NCBI GenBank assembly: GCA_945919375.1
Contig: CAMEJD010000001.1
Location: forward strand, 62,001-126,000
Direction of reading: 5' to 3'
Length of the DNA: 64,000 nt
Source of the DNA: an uncultured Clostridia bacterium
Lineage (GTDB): Bacteria > Bacillota > Clostridia > Christensenellales > UBA1242
Under the pieces are notes generated by a model that was given only the letters and a program-made list of their open reading frames with translations, searched no databases and was not told the DNA's origin. Positions 30,098 through 38,987 of this stretch are shown one piece after another; the first letter of the stretch is position 1; each line of letters starts with the position of its first letter. A program made the position numbers and the translations under genes.

Positions 30098-32773
30098 TTA
30101 TGAGAATAGTTTTCTTACATAGTCATATGCAACAATTTGAACCATAGTTCTATTCATAGGGCTGGTAATCAAGAATGCTTGACCAACTCCTGCGGTAACA
30201 ATTGTGTCTTGCTCTTGTTGGTTAATTTCACCACTCTTACGGTAAAGTTCAACAAGGTCGTTCATATCACTTGGTGCAAGAGAGAAAATCATTGAGTATT
30301 GGCTGGCATTGATAACTGCCGTTGATTGTCTTTCAATTTCTGGAGCACCAACAAAGTCCTTAATATTTTGTGTAATAACAATTTGCATACCACCATACTT
30401 ACGAATTCTTTTTGCCATTTGTGCCATAAAGTCAAGCGCAATTGGATATTTTGGGTTAATGAACATATGGGCTTCATCAACTGCAACAATAACTTTTCTA
30501 TTTACATGATACTTTGAGTTAAAGTCTTTGTTTTTGATAATTTCGTTCATCAAATACTTAAAAATGATAAGCATTTGTGCATTTGCAATAACTTGGTTAT
30601 TATTTGCAAGCAATGATTGGAAGTTGAATGTAATAAAGTTTTCTTTTGTTTCCAAACTTGTTGGACCATTCCATAGTTTACTATTTCTTCCACCTTTTGC
30701 AAACTTTTTGATATATGTTTCAACAACGTTAAGGTTGTTTAGTACATATTGGTTTGTTTCTGTGTGTAATCTTTCAATGATATAATCATACAAATCATCA
30801 AAGGTTGGGAACTTGTCTGCCGGCATTGTTGAAAAATTTGAGTGCTCGGTTATTCCCTTTTTTTTGTAAACATCAACAACCATTGAGTTTAAAAGTTCAA
30901 ATGGGTCAGATTCAATTCCTTCCAAAATTACACGGAAAAATTGTTCCAAAAATTGTAAGTGCTGTGCAAAGGTGTCCGAACTTGAATCATTGTCGTCTTC
31001 AATTATATTTCCTTCCTCATCTTTCTTTTGAATAAGAGATGTGGTGTCATCTTGAAGTGATGTCATAACATGGAATGGGTTAATAATACCCATTTGGGAT
31101 GAACCAACATCAATAATTTTACCTTTAAGATTTATTGCAAGGTTTGTATACTCGTTTTCGGGGTCAAGAATGAACACTTTTGTGTTATCTGCCGCAAAGT
31201 TAGTCAAAAGGGTCTTTGTTGCATAAGACTTACCAGAACCAGACTTCCCGATAATCATCATATTTGAGTTTACTCTTTCACGATTTCTTGCAAAAAAGTC
31301 TACAAATACCGGGAACTCATTATCTCCAATATAAAAACCATTTGGGTCTTGAAGTGCCCCAGAGATAAATGGGAAAATTGCCGCCATACTTGTTGTTGGA
31401 ATTCCACGCCTGCAATCTTTTACATTGTCACGCATACTTAGGTTTGAACTAACAAATGCATCAACTTGCCTTCCAAACATTTCGGTATACTTAAAACCTT
31501 CTTGTCTTAATATTGCTCTAACTTCTTTTCTTGCTGGATCTTCACATGTGATAAATACATTACAATCAAAAAGTTGTTCGTTGTTATTTTTCAAACTAAC
31601 AAGCAAATTTTGAAGAGTTTCAAGGTGAGTTTCATTTTCAATTTGTTTACTTGTTGAACCTGTACGGGCAAACTTTCCTTCCATTTCCATTATAGCTTTG
31701 TCAATTGCCTTTTCCGATTCGTATTTCTTTTGTGGTTTTATTTTTGTGACAACTTTTGTACGGTCAAGTGTGTAGAATGACGCACCCCACGCATCTGGCA
31801 CTTGAATTGGGTAATCTGCAATTACAAATTGTCTGTATGGTTTGTTATCAATTAAAACCTTTCCCGCCTGAAACTTAACTTTTTTTGGTGCAACCCAGTT
31901 GAAATATTGGTTCATTGGAATTGCATCAAGTTCTCTTTGGTCAAATTCCTTTCCATACATTGCTTTCATAAAAATAAGCAAATCTTTTCCTGTAAGGACT
32001 TTTGATGTTATTGGTGTTACTGCTTGAATCAATGTTGTTACAATACCATTTACTGTGTTTTCCAAAATTTCTCTATCTTTGTCAAAAACTACCATATAAA
32101 AATAATCTTTGTAAATCTTGTCTTGACGATTTCTTCTTTCCATTTGAGAAACACGTTCTTCAAAAACACCCGCTCTTACTTCAACTTCTTCCTTTGTAAT
32201 TTCGCCTTCGTACATAAGTTCCATAAGATTATCGTACTTTTTGTCTTCGGCATAAATGTAGTTATCTAGAACCATTGCCTTGTTTAACTTGATTATTGAT
32301 GCAGTTTGGTCTTCATTTAATCTACGCAAAGCATTTGCAAAAGTATTTATACACATATCCCTTTTGTATTCATTAAGCAAACTAAATACAATAGGTTGGA
32401 TTTCAATTACTTGTGCATAATACTCCTTAAAATCAATAAATCTATCTTGATAAAGACCGTTAAATGGAATCAACTCTTCAATTGGAGCATTTCCTTTAAC
32501 CTTTTTTTGTGAGTATTTTTTTTGTTGAGCAAAAAATCTGAACAAATACCCAAGAGTTTGATATAACCTCATATTGTCAGAAATTTTGAAAAATAAAGAA
32601 ATTACGATTGCACACCAAGCAATGCCTATCCAGTAGTTTAGTCCACTCGCAAAATTACTTAAGAAAAACCCTAATGCTCCAGCAACACCAATCATACCAA
32701 AGATAATATCACCCAAGGTAACATTTTTTACAATCTCAATTTTTACGTTTGTTTTTCTTGGAATAATTCTCAT
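30098..32773 (-). CDS. VirB4/TrsE-like conjugation-type ATPase with N-terminal membrane segment
   Basis: 891 residues. The N-terminal ~100 residues have two membrane segments (GDIIFGMIGVAGALGFFLSNF, YWIGIAWCAIVISLFF) resembling a fused PrgI/VirB3-like part. The VirB4 core follows, with Walker A GKSGSGKSYATKTLL near residue 510, Walker B VIVAVDEAHMFINP near 765, and later arginine/glutamine motifs (QMAKRIRKYGGMQIVITQN). VirB4 proteins are hexameric motors of type IV secretion and conjugation. No relaxase, coupling protein, VirB6 or VirB8 gene is nearby, and composition matches its housekeeping neighbours. AGGGGA precedes the ATG. Confidence 0.88.
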   Translation of the reverse strand: MRIIPRKTNVKIEIVKNVTLGDIIFGMIGVAGALGFFLSNFASGLNYWIGIAWCAIVISLFFKISDNMRLYQTLGYLFRFFAQQKKYSQKKVKGNAPIEELIPFNGLYQDRFIDFKEYYAQVIEIQPIVFSLLNEYKRDMCINTFANALRRLNEDQTASIIKLNKAMVLDNYIYAEDKKYDNLMELMYEGEITKEEVEVRAGVFEERVSQMERRNRQDKIYKDYFYMVVFDKDREILENTVNGIVTTLIQAVTPITSKVLTGKDLLIFMKAMYGKEFDQRELDAIPMNQYFNWVAPKKVKFQAGKVLIDNKPYRQFVIADYPIQVPDAWGASFYTLDRTKVVTKIKPQKKYESEKAIDKAIMEMEGKFARTGSTSKQIENETHLETLQNLLVSLKNNNEQLFDCNVFITCEDPARKEVRAILRQEGFKYTEMFGRQVDAFVSSNLSMRDNVKDCRRGIPTTSMAAIFPFISGALQDPNGFYIGDNEFPVFVDFFARNRERVNSNMMIIGKSGSGKSYATKTLLTNFAADNTKVFILDPENEYTNLAINLKGKIIDVGSSQMGIINPFHVMTSLQDDTTSLIQKKDEEGNIIEDDNDSSSDTFAQHLQFLEQFFRVILEGIESDPFELLNSMVVDVYKKKGITEHSNFSTMPADKFPTFDDLYDYIIERLHTETNQYVLNNLNVVETYIKKFAKGGRNSKLWNGPTSLETKENFITFNFQSLLANNNQVIANAQMLIIFKYLMNEIIKNKDFNSKYHVNRKVIVAVDEAHMFINPKYPIALDFMAQMAKRIRKYGGMQIVITQNIKDFVGAPEIERQSTAVINASQYSMIFSLAPSDMNDLVELYRKSGEINQQEQDTIVTAGVGQAFLITSPMNRTMVQIVAYDYVRKLFS

Positions 32774-32865
32774 AAATTGTCCCCTAATATAATATTCTAC
32801 CTAAATATTACTACATTTTTCATAAAAATAAAAACAAATAACAAAATTATTTAAAAAATGTGTAA

Positions 32866-32898
32866 AAAAATACCAAGAGAAATTCTCTTGGTATTTTT
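32866..32898 (-). terminator. rpmF terminator
   Basis: AAAAATACCAAGAGA-aat-TCTCTTGGTATTTTT, a 15-bp stem immediately downstream of rpmF; also a T-tract in the other direction. Confidence 0.85.
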
Positions 32899-32906
32899 GT
32901 TTATAA

Positions 32907-33104
32907 TTAATTTTTCTTTTCTTTCTTTTCAGTTTCAACAACTTGTTTTCCGTTGTAATATCCGCATTTTGGACAAACCTTGTGTGGTTGTTTTTGTGCA
33001 TGACATTCTGGACATTCAACCAAAGTTGCAACTCCCGCTTTGAAGTTTGCTGAATTTCTCTTATTTCTTCTTGCTTTTGATACTTTACGCTTTGGAACTG
33101 CCAT
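32907..33104 (-). CDS. rpmF: 50S ribosomal protein L32
   Basis: 65 residues: MAVPKRKVSKARRNKRNSANFKAGVATLVECPECHAQKQPHKVCPKCGYYNGKQVV. The zinc-binding CxxC...CxxC is present. It has its own consensus promoter and terminator, so it is monocistronic; the usual yceD-rpmF-plsX order is absent. Confidence 0.97.
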   Translation of the reverse strand: MAVPKRKVSKARRNKRNSANFKAGVATLVECPECHAQKQPHKVCPKCGYYNGKQVVETEKKEKKN

Positions 33105-33124
33105 TTTATCCTCCTATATTCAAC

Positions 33125-33141
33125 CTGCCCTACTTTGGCAG
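33125..33141 (-). promoter_or_regulatory. Small hairpin in the rpmF leader
   Basis: CTGCC-aaagtag-GGCAG in the ~50-nt leader, about 20 nt before the ribosome binding site. Possible translational control; weak evidence. Confidence 0.3.
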
Positions 33142-33158
33142 TTTATTTTACTTAAAAC

Positions 33159-33187
33159 ATTATATATACATTTTTTGCTGTTGTCAA
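33159..33187 (-). promoter_or_regulatory. Consensus promoter of rpmF
   Basis: TTGACA (33187-33182), a 17-nt spacer, TATAAT (33164-33159): both hexamers perfect with optimal spacing, just after the ackA stop. Confidence 0.85.
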
Positions 33188-33198
33188 CAAAAATTTTG

Positions 33199-34395
33199 TT
33201 ATTTTGTAAGTCTTACGCAATCTCTTGCGATAACAAGCTCTTCATTTGTTGGAATGCGATAAACCTTTACTTTGCTATCGTCAGTTGAAATTTCGCCGAT
33301 TACTCCACGAGCAAGGTTATCATTCTTATTTTTATCAAGTTTGATACCCATAAATTCAAGCCCTTGCAAGCATTCTTCACGGATTTCTTTACTATTTTCA
33401 CCAACACCACCAGTAAATGCAATAGCATCAACACCGCCCATCGCTGCGGCATAACTTCCTATATATTTTTTAACTCTATAACAAATCATATTTTGAGCCA
33501 AAACTGCTCTTTTGTTTCCTTGCTTTATAAGGTCGTCATTATCTCTCATATCACCAGAAACACCATTGATTCCAAGAACACCACTCTTTTTGTTCATATA
33601 TACCGTAAGTTCTTTTAATGTCATTCCTGTTTTTTCGCTTAGATATTCCAAAACAGATGCATCAATATCTCCACATCTTGTTCCCATAACAAGACCTTCA
33701 AGTGGAGTAAAGCCCATTGACGTATCAACGCTTTTGCCACCTTTTTCTGCACACAAACTTGAACCATTGCCAAGGTGAACTGTGATAAATCTTGTTTGTT
33801 CAATTGGTTTGTTTGTAAGCTTTGCAAGTTCGCCACTAACATATTTGTGTGATGTTCCATGAAAACCATATTTTCTTATTTTAAATTCTTCATAATCTCT
33901 ATATGGAAGTCCATACATATATGCATAATCTGGCATTGTTTGATGGAATGCGGTGTCAAAAACTGCAATATTTGGCTTACCTTTGCAAAGTGCCATACAA
34001 GATTTTATTCCTGCAATATTTGCCGGCATATGAAGTGGACCAAGTGGTTTTAGTTCTTCCAAGTTTGCAAGGACTTTGTCATCAACGATAACTGAATCTT
34101 TGTAAATTTCACCACCATGAAGGACTCTGTGCCCAAATGCCTCAACTTCGTCAAGAGATTTTAGCACACCAATTTCTTTGTCTGTTAAAACACTCAAAAC
34201 CTTGTTCATTGCCTCGCTGTGAGTTGGGAAAAATTCATCAAATTTATATTCTTTGCCATTTACTTTGTAAACAACAAATGAATCTTTTGCTCCTATTTTT
34301 TCGCAATTTCCTTTTGCGATAACTTTTTCACCATTCATATCAAAAAGTTGATATTTAAGTGAACTACTACCTGAGTTAATAACTAATACTTTCAT
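33199..34395 (-). CDS. ackA: Acetate kinase
   Basis: 398 residues. ASKHA-fold motifs are present: MKVLVINSGSSSLKYQLFD, VFDTAFHQTMP, HLGNGSSLCA and FTGGVGENS. It makes ATP and acetate from acetyl phosphate and ADP. The ATG overlaps the pta stop (34392-34395), so the two are coupled. With Xfp in the same window it would complete a phosphoketolase-to-acetate branch. AAAGGAG precedes the ATG. Confidence 0.97.
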   Translation of the reverse strand: MKVLVINSGSSSLKYQLFDMNGEKVIAKGNCEKIGAKDSFVVYKVNGKEYKFDEFFPTHSEAMNKVLSVLTDKEIGVLKSLDEVEAFGHRVLHGGEIYKDSVIVDDKVLANLEELKPLGPLHMPANIAGIKSCMALCKGKPNIAVFDTAFHQTMPDYAYMYGLPYRDYEEFKIRKYGFHGTSHKYVSGELAKLTNKPIEQTRFITVHLGNGSSLCAEKGGKSVDTSMGFTPLEGLVMGTRCGDIDASVLEYLSEKTGMTLKELTVYMNKKSGVLGINGVSGDMRDNDDLIKQGNKRAVLAQNMICYRVKKYIGSYAAAMGGVDAIAFTGGVGENSKEIREECLQGLEFMGIKLDKNKNDNLARGVIGEISTDDSKVKVYRIPTNEELVIARDCVRLTK

Positions 34396-35378
34396 TCTTT
34401 CTCCTTTTTACATTGCAACACTGTGATTGCTGTCAAATAAACTATATCCATAACAGTTGCACCCCTTGACAAATCGTTTACAGGTTTTTTTAGCCCCACT
34501 GTTATTGGACCTATTGCATAAAGTTTTCCAAAATATGAAATTGCTTTATAGCATATATTAGCCGAATTTAATTCGGGAAATACCAAAACATTTGCTCCAC
34601 CATAAAAATCTTTGCCCTGCCCCATTTTTAGGTTGGCTACATTTTTAAGCAAAGCACTATCCAATTGAACTTCGCCAACTGATTTTATGTTTTTGTTATT
34701 CAACTTGAACATTTGCTGTGACTTGCTCATTTTTTGAGTTGATTCACTGTTTGCACTACCATATGTGGAATATGACAAAAAGGCAACTTTCGGTTCTTTT
34801 TTGGTTAATGCTTTATATTCGTCCGATGCTCTTTTGGCAATAACTGGCAACTGCTCAACACTTGGATTTTCAATCAGTCCACAATCGGTCATAATAAATG
34901 GGTTGTCAGTTAATCCATTTTTGCCAACAATTAGTGTGTAGGAATTTACAAAACTATTCTCATTTTTAAGCAATTGTAATGCGGGTTTTAGATTATCTTT
35001 TGTGCTAACTTCTGCACCGCCGACCATTCCGTCTGCATAGCCACATTTGACTAGCATTGTTGAAAAATAATGTGGGTTTAGAATAAGTTTTTTTGCTTCG
35101 TCAAGAGTTAGTCCTTTATTTTTTCTTGCATCAAATAAATTTTGTGCCAAAATTTCCGTCAGTTGGGATGTTTTTGGGTTGATTATATTAAACTTGCCAA
35201 GATTTTTGTTTTGCATAACAAGTGAGCTTTCATCGCCAATAAGCACCGGCTCACAAACTCCAAGTTTTTTGAGTTTTTGCACAGCCTTTATTGTTCTATC
35301 CGAGAAACTTGCTTCTGGAAAGACGATTTTTTTGTTGCTATTTTTTGTCAGTTTTAATAATTGATTGCAAAAATTCAT
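34392..35378 (-). CDS. pta: Phosphate acetyltransferase
   Basis: 328 residues from the ATG at 35378 (MNFCNQLLKLTKNSNKKIVFPEASFSDRTIKAVQKLKKLGVCEPVLIGD), which has AGAAGGA in front; the 16-residue upstream extension is rejected. This is the short PTA_PTB form without the DRTGG regulatory domain. It converts acetyl-CoA and phosphate to acetyl phosphate. It forms an operon with ackA. Confidence 0.95.
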   Translation of the reverse strand: MNFCNQLLKLTKNSNKKIVFPEASFSDRTIKAVQKLKKLGVCEPVLIGDESSLVMQNKNLGKFNIINPKTSQLTEILAQNLFDARKNKGLTLDEAKKLILNPHYFSTMLVKCGYADGMVGGAEVSTKDNLKPALQLLKNENSFVNSYTLIVGKNGLTDNPFIMTDCGLIENPSVEQLPVIAKRASDEYKALTKKEPKVAFLSYSTYGSANSESTQKMSKSQQMFKLNNKNIKSVGEVQLDSALLKNVANLKMGQGKDFYGGANVLVFPELNSANICYKAISYFGKLYAIGPITVGLKKPVNDLSRGATVMDIVYLTAITVLQCKKEKE

Positions 35379-35445
35379 ATTTATCCTTCTAATAGTGCAT
35401 TTACTTTCATATATTAACTTATACAAATATTTTTGTCAATTTTTT

Positions 35446-36402
35446 ATGAAAAAAAAGTTAGTCTTGTCAATACTTGTTACAATTGTAATTTTGTGTCTTG
35501 TTATATCACCACAAAAGTATATTTCAATAACAAATAATGCGATAGAGATTTGGGCAAAAGTTTTACTTCCCGCACTTTTCCCCTTTTTTATTTTTACAAG
35601 ACTTTTAACAAGTATTGGATGCGTTCAAAATGCAAGTTTGATATTCAAAAATTCAACCTATAAGTTATACAAAACACCACCGATTAGTGGTTATGCATTT
35701 TTTATTAGTATTCTCAGTGGTTATCCTGTTGGGAGCAAACTTGTAAGCGATTTGTATGAAAGTGGGCAAATATCAAAATTGGAAGCAAAAAAGACGCTAA
35801 CATTCACATCAAACTCTGGGCCTATGTTTATTTTGGGAAGTGTTGGAATTGGAATGCTTAAAAATCAAAAAATAGGATTTATTTTGTTATTTTCACATAT
35901 TCTTGGTGCAATTTTTAACGGACTTTTGTATAGAAATATAAAAGGTGAAAACACATACAAAAAATCAAGAAATTTTTCCACAAATTCGGGAGATTTGACT
36001 TTATCCGTAAACAACTCAATAACTTCAATTTTAACAGTTGGTGGAATGGTTGTTGTTGCTTTTATTATCATTGAAATTTTAAATAGTTTTAATATATTTT
36101 TTCCAATTATATTTATCCTTTCAAAAATCGGTTTAAATCAAAATATTGCAACAGGAATAATAAATGGATTTTTTGAGATTACAAAAGGTTGTTTGTCGGT
36201 TTGTTCTCTTGATATTATACCGATACTTAAAACAACAATTTTATCGTTTATTATCTCTTTTGGCGGACTTTGTACCACCTTGCAAGCAATGGTATTTTTG
36301 CAAGAAATTACAACATACAAATTCTTTATTTTGCAAAAAATAACACACGCAATTTTGTCGTGTTGCATGTGCATTCTTTTGTGTGTAATTTTTGGAATTT
36401 AA
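35446..36402 (+). CDS. YlbJ-like integral membrane protein (nucleoside-recognition/gate family)
   Basis: 318 residues from the ATG at 35446. About eight hydrophobic segments. Motifs typical of the YlbJ/SpoVV group are present: LLPALFPFFIFTRLL, SGYPVGSKLVSDLYESGQIS and TSNSGPMFILGSVGIGML. In Bacillus, SpoVV (YlbJ) imports dipicolinate into forespores; related proteins occur in non-sporeformers. It is divergent from pta, and the track start (a TTG at 35365) lies inside pta. There is no clear Shine-Dalgarno sequence. Its 3' end overlaps the next convergent gene by 4 bp. No other sporulation gene is visible to support a sporulation role. Confidence 0.8.
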   Translation: MKKKLVLSILVTIVILCLVISPQKYISITNNAIEIWAKVLLPALFPFFIFTRLLTSIGCVQNASLIFKNSTYKLYKTPPISGYAFFISILSGYPVGSKLVSDLYESGQISKLEAKKTLTFTSNSGPMFILGSVGIGMLKNQKIGFILLFSHILGAIFNGLLYRNIKGENTYKKSRNFSTNSGDLTLSVNNSITSILTVGGMVVVAFIIIEILNSFNIFFPIIFILSKIGLNQNIATGIINGFFEITKGCLSVCSLDIIPILKTTILSFIISFGGLCTTLQAMVFLQEITTYKFFILQKITHAILSCCMCILLCVIFGI

Positions 36403-37232
36403 CCCTCAAAATATTCAGCCAAATCACTCTTTAATTCCATATACAAAAATCTTAGATTTTTTACCGATTTTGCAATGTAATTTAGTGCAACAATAAACGC
36501 ACTAACATTGTTTATATCTCCATTCTTTGCACAAGAAATTAAATTGTTAATCAAATAGACAAGGTCATCCTTTATGTCTTGCTTTATATGTTTTTCAAGT
36601 TCAATTGCTTCAAGCATTTGGTTTGAAATTCTTATAATTTTTTCAAAAAATTGATTATCTTTTTCATTTTTCAATTTTTCGGTTTTGATTTCTTCCTGAA
36701 CCTTTTGTTGTCTTTCTTCTTCGTTTTCAACTTCTTTTTGTTCAACTTGAATTGCTTTTTGCTCAAGTTCTTCATCATCTTTATTTTCTTGTTGAGTTGA
36801 ATTATCCTTCATTCCAAAGCAATATGAAATTGCATCTCTAAATGGTTTTATTACTGTTTTTGAAAAATTTTCAAACTCGCCAATTTCTTCGCTTTGAAAA
36901 TAATTTTTTAAGAAATCTCGCATATTTAACTTATTATCTCTTATATCCACCAAGATACAAAAGACAAGTGGCAAAACAATTGCCTTGCTTTCTGGCATCA
37001 TAAAATAACCATCTTTGGTTGGGAGTTTTACTTTTGCACGATTAAATTCTTTGTCAAAATTAAAACTTTTCATACATTCAGCAATAAGCCCATATATCTC
37101 TGGCGACTCACTGATATCTTGCAACACTTTTCCAATCATATTTTCGGCAAAAATAAATCTTCCTGCCGACAATTCGTCCAAATCACTTAAGCATGCTTGA
37201 ACACCTTTTAATGCTTTATCGTTTAACATCAT
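36399..37232 (-). CDS. Unknown cytoplasmic protein with Glu/Gln/Lys-rich central coiled coil
   Basis: 277 residues, not recognised. Residues 1-140 look like a helical globular domain (DKALKGVQACLSDLDELSAGRFIFAENMIGKVLQDI), ~145-200 is a charged low-complexity coiled coil (EELEQKAIQVEQKEVENEEERQQKVQEEIKTEKLK), and ~200-277 is another helical domain. There is no signal peptide or membrane helix. AGGAG precedes two tandem ATGs (37232 and 37229); either may be used. A good promoter lies 20 nt upstream. Confidence 0.75.
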   Translation of the reverse strand: MMLNDKALKGVQACLSDLDELSAGRFIFAENMIGKVLQDISESPEIYGLIAECMKSFNFDKEFNRAKVKLPTKDGYFMMPESKAIVLPLVFCILVDIRDNKLNMRDFLKNYFQSEEIGEFENFSKTVIKPFRDAISYCFGMKDNSTQQENKDDEELEQKAIQVEQKEVENEEERQQKVQEEIKTEKLKNEKDNQFFEKIIRISNQMLEAIELEKHIKQDIKDDLVYLINNLISCAKNGDINNVSAFIVALNYIAKSVKNLRFLYMELKSDLAEYFEG

Positions 37233-37248
37233 TTTCTCCTACTTTGTT

Positions 37249-37277
37249 AGTTTAGCATATTCGACAAAAATTGACAA
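37249..37277 (-). promoter_or_regulatory. Promoter of the unknown Glu-rich protein gene
   Basis: TTGTCA (37277-37272), 17 nt, TAAACT (37254-37249), with a TG extended -10 dinucleotide. Confidence 0.55.
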
Positions 37278-37361
37278 CAACAAAAAATGATTTTTGTTAA
37301 TACCTTTTAACAAAACAACAATACACATCAAAGCGAATTTTGATAAAAAATATTCTATAAA

Positions 37362-37390
37362 TTGACTAAAATAAAATACTATGCTAGTAT
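37362..37390 (+). promoter_or_regulatory. Promoter of the DUF4364-ABC operon
   Basis: TTGACT (37362-37367), 17 nt, TAGTAT (37385-37390). It lies within the ORF-track extension of the next gene, supporting the downstream ATG. Confidence 0.55.
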
Positions 37391-37412
37391 TATATATATT
37401 TTAGGAGAAAAA

Positions 37413-37961
37413 ATGGAAGAATACGAGCAAACATCAACAGTAAACAAACTAATTGTCCTTTATGTTTTGGAACAGATTGAAATACCACTAACAGAGCAAT
37501 CAATTGTTGATATTTGTCATGGCAAAAACAATTGGATAAAAAATTATATGGACTGCAAGGAAACAATTTATAATCTTGTTGATGCTGGTTTTATCTACAA
37601 AACAAATGGGAACAGTGAAGAAGACAGATACACCATAACCTACACCGGTAGAAACTGTCTTTCGTACTTTTATGAAAGAATTGACCCAGAGATGCTTGAA
37701 CAAATTTCAAAGTACGTAAAAGAAAATCGTATTGCTTTTAAGCGTTCTCAAGAATATGTTAGCACTATTGACAAAAATAGTGATGGCAGTTACACTGTTT
37801 GTTTAAAAATTAGGTCTGCCCTTATTGACGAACCTATGTTTGAAATAAAGATAAAAGCACCTTCTAGGCAAAGTGCGATGGGTGCAGTAAATATTTGGAA
37901 AGAAAAAGCACACTTGATTTATGAAAATGTTTATGAATCTTTGATTGATAGTGATTTATAG
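37413..37961 (+). CDS. DUF4364 family protein (winged-helix-like)
   Basis: 182 residues from the ATG at 37413, with TTAGGAG upstream. It has the layout of the clostridial DUF4364 family: an N-terminal winged-helix-like half (NKLIVLYVLEQIEIPLTEQSIVDIC, YNLVDAGFIYKTN, RYTITYTGRNCLSYFYERI) and a C-terminal alpha/beta half (DGSYTVCLKIRS, EIKIKAPSRQSAMGAVNIWKEKA). It is likely a PadR-like DNA-binding regulator. It is 8 nt from the ABC ATPase gene, so it may regulate or be co-expressed with that transporter. The family assignment is from memory. Confidence 0.75.
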   Translation: MEEYEQTSTVNKLIVLYVLEQIEIPLTEQSIVDICHGKNNWIKNYMDCKETIYNLVDAGFIYKTNGNSEEDRYTITYTGRNCLSYFYERIDPEMLEQISKYVKENRIAFKRSQEYVSTIDKNSDGSYTVCLKIRSALIDEPMFEIKIKAPSRQSAMGAVNIWKEKAHLIYENVYESLIDSDL

Positions 37962-37969
37962 GAGTATTT

Positions 37970-38977
37970 ATGGAAAATAACTTAAATATGAATACTAATA
38001 CAAGTTTGAATAATGACAACACACAAACAAAAGCCCCAGTTTTGAAACCCATTTTAAGCATAAGAAATCTTACAAAAAAATATAAAGAGAGATATGCAGT
38101 AAACAACATTTCACTAGACATATATTCAGGTCAAATTGTTGGATTTTTGGGGCCAAATGGTGCCGGAAAAAGTACAACCATAAAAATGCTTACAGGACTT
38201 GCAAGCATAACAAGTGGAGATGCCTATATTTATGGGCATTCTGTTAAAACCGATTTTGAAAAAGCAATTACTTATGTTGGTGCAATGATAGAAATTCCCG
38301 AATTCTATCCGTACCTTTCTGGATATAACAACCTAAAATTTTTTGCAAAATTGTCTGGTGGCATTGCCCCATCCCGAATTGATTATGTTGCAACGCTTGT
38401 TGGACTTAAGAACAGAATAAAAGACAAGGTATCAAATTATTCCCTTGGTATGAAACAACGCTTGGGTGTTGCACAAGCATTACTCAACAACCCAAAATTG
38501 CTAATTCTTGATGAACCAACAAATGGTCTTGATGCAAATGGCATAAGAGAATTTAGAATGATGTTAAAAGACCTTGCCACTCGTGAGCATATTTCAATAT
38601 TTATTTCAAGCCACATATTAAGTGAAATGGAAAACTTGTGTGACACCATTGCTATTATTGACAAAGGTCAAATAATTGAAGTAAAACCACTTGAAGAAAT
38701 AAAAAGAGAGTGCACAATTGCTGGCTCGCAATTTATCAAATGCAATGCACCCAACTTTGCAGGAAAAACAATATTTGATAAATTTGGCATAAAGTGTCTT
38801 ATTCAAGGCGACAAAGTGTTCTTCAACTCAAAAGATAGTTATATGCTTTCACAAGCGATTGTTGAACTTACAAAAAAGAAAATACTTGTCTATGGTGCAG
38901 GAAATGTTGACTATTCTCTTGAAGATGTGTTTATAAACATTGTAAAAGAGCACAACAAAACCACTTCCATAAGTTAA
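37970..38977 (+). CDS. ABC transporter ATP-binding protein (BcrA/CcmA type)
   Basis: 335 residues. A polar N-terminal extension (~25 residues, Asn/Thr-rich) precedes the ATPase domain: Walker A FLGPNGAGKSTT, signature NYSLGMKQRLGVAQALL, Walker B KLLILDEPTNGLD and H-loop ISSHIL. It has the ~100-residue C-terminal extension typical of ABC-2 drug or antimicrobial-peptide exporters. It is paired with the downstream permease, 10 nt away. Confidence 0.93.
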   Translation: MENNLNMNTNTSLNNDNTQTKAPVLKPILSIRNLTKKYKERYAVNNISLDIYSGQIVGFLGPNGAGKSTTIKMLTGLASITSGDAYIYGHSVKTDFEKAITYVGAMIEIPEFYPYLSGYNNLKFFAKLSGGIAPSRIDYVATLVGLKNRIKDKVSNYSLGMKQRLGVAQALLNNPKLLILDEPTNGLDANGIREFRMMLKDLATREHISIFISSHILSEMENLCDTIAIIDKGQIIEVKPLEEIKRECTIAGSQFIKCNAPNFAGKTIFDKFGIKCLIQGDKVFFNSKDSYMLSQAIVELTKKKILVYGAGNVDYSLEDVFINIVKEHNKTTSIS

Positions 38978-38987
38978 AGGAGAAAAA

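Noticed and set aside
35365-35445. Upstream start of the YlbJ-like gene
   Set aside because: It begins at a TTG within the pta 5' end, while the ATG at 35446 starts a normal membrane-protein N-terminus.
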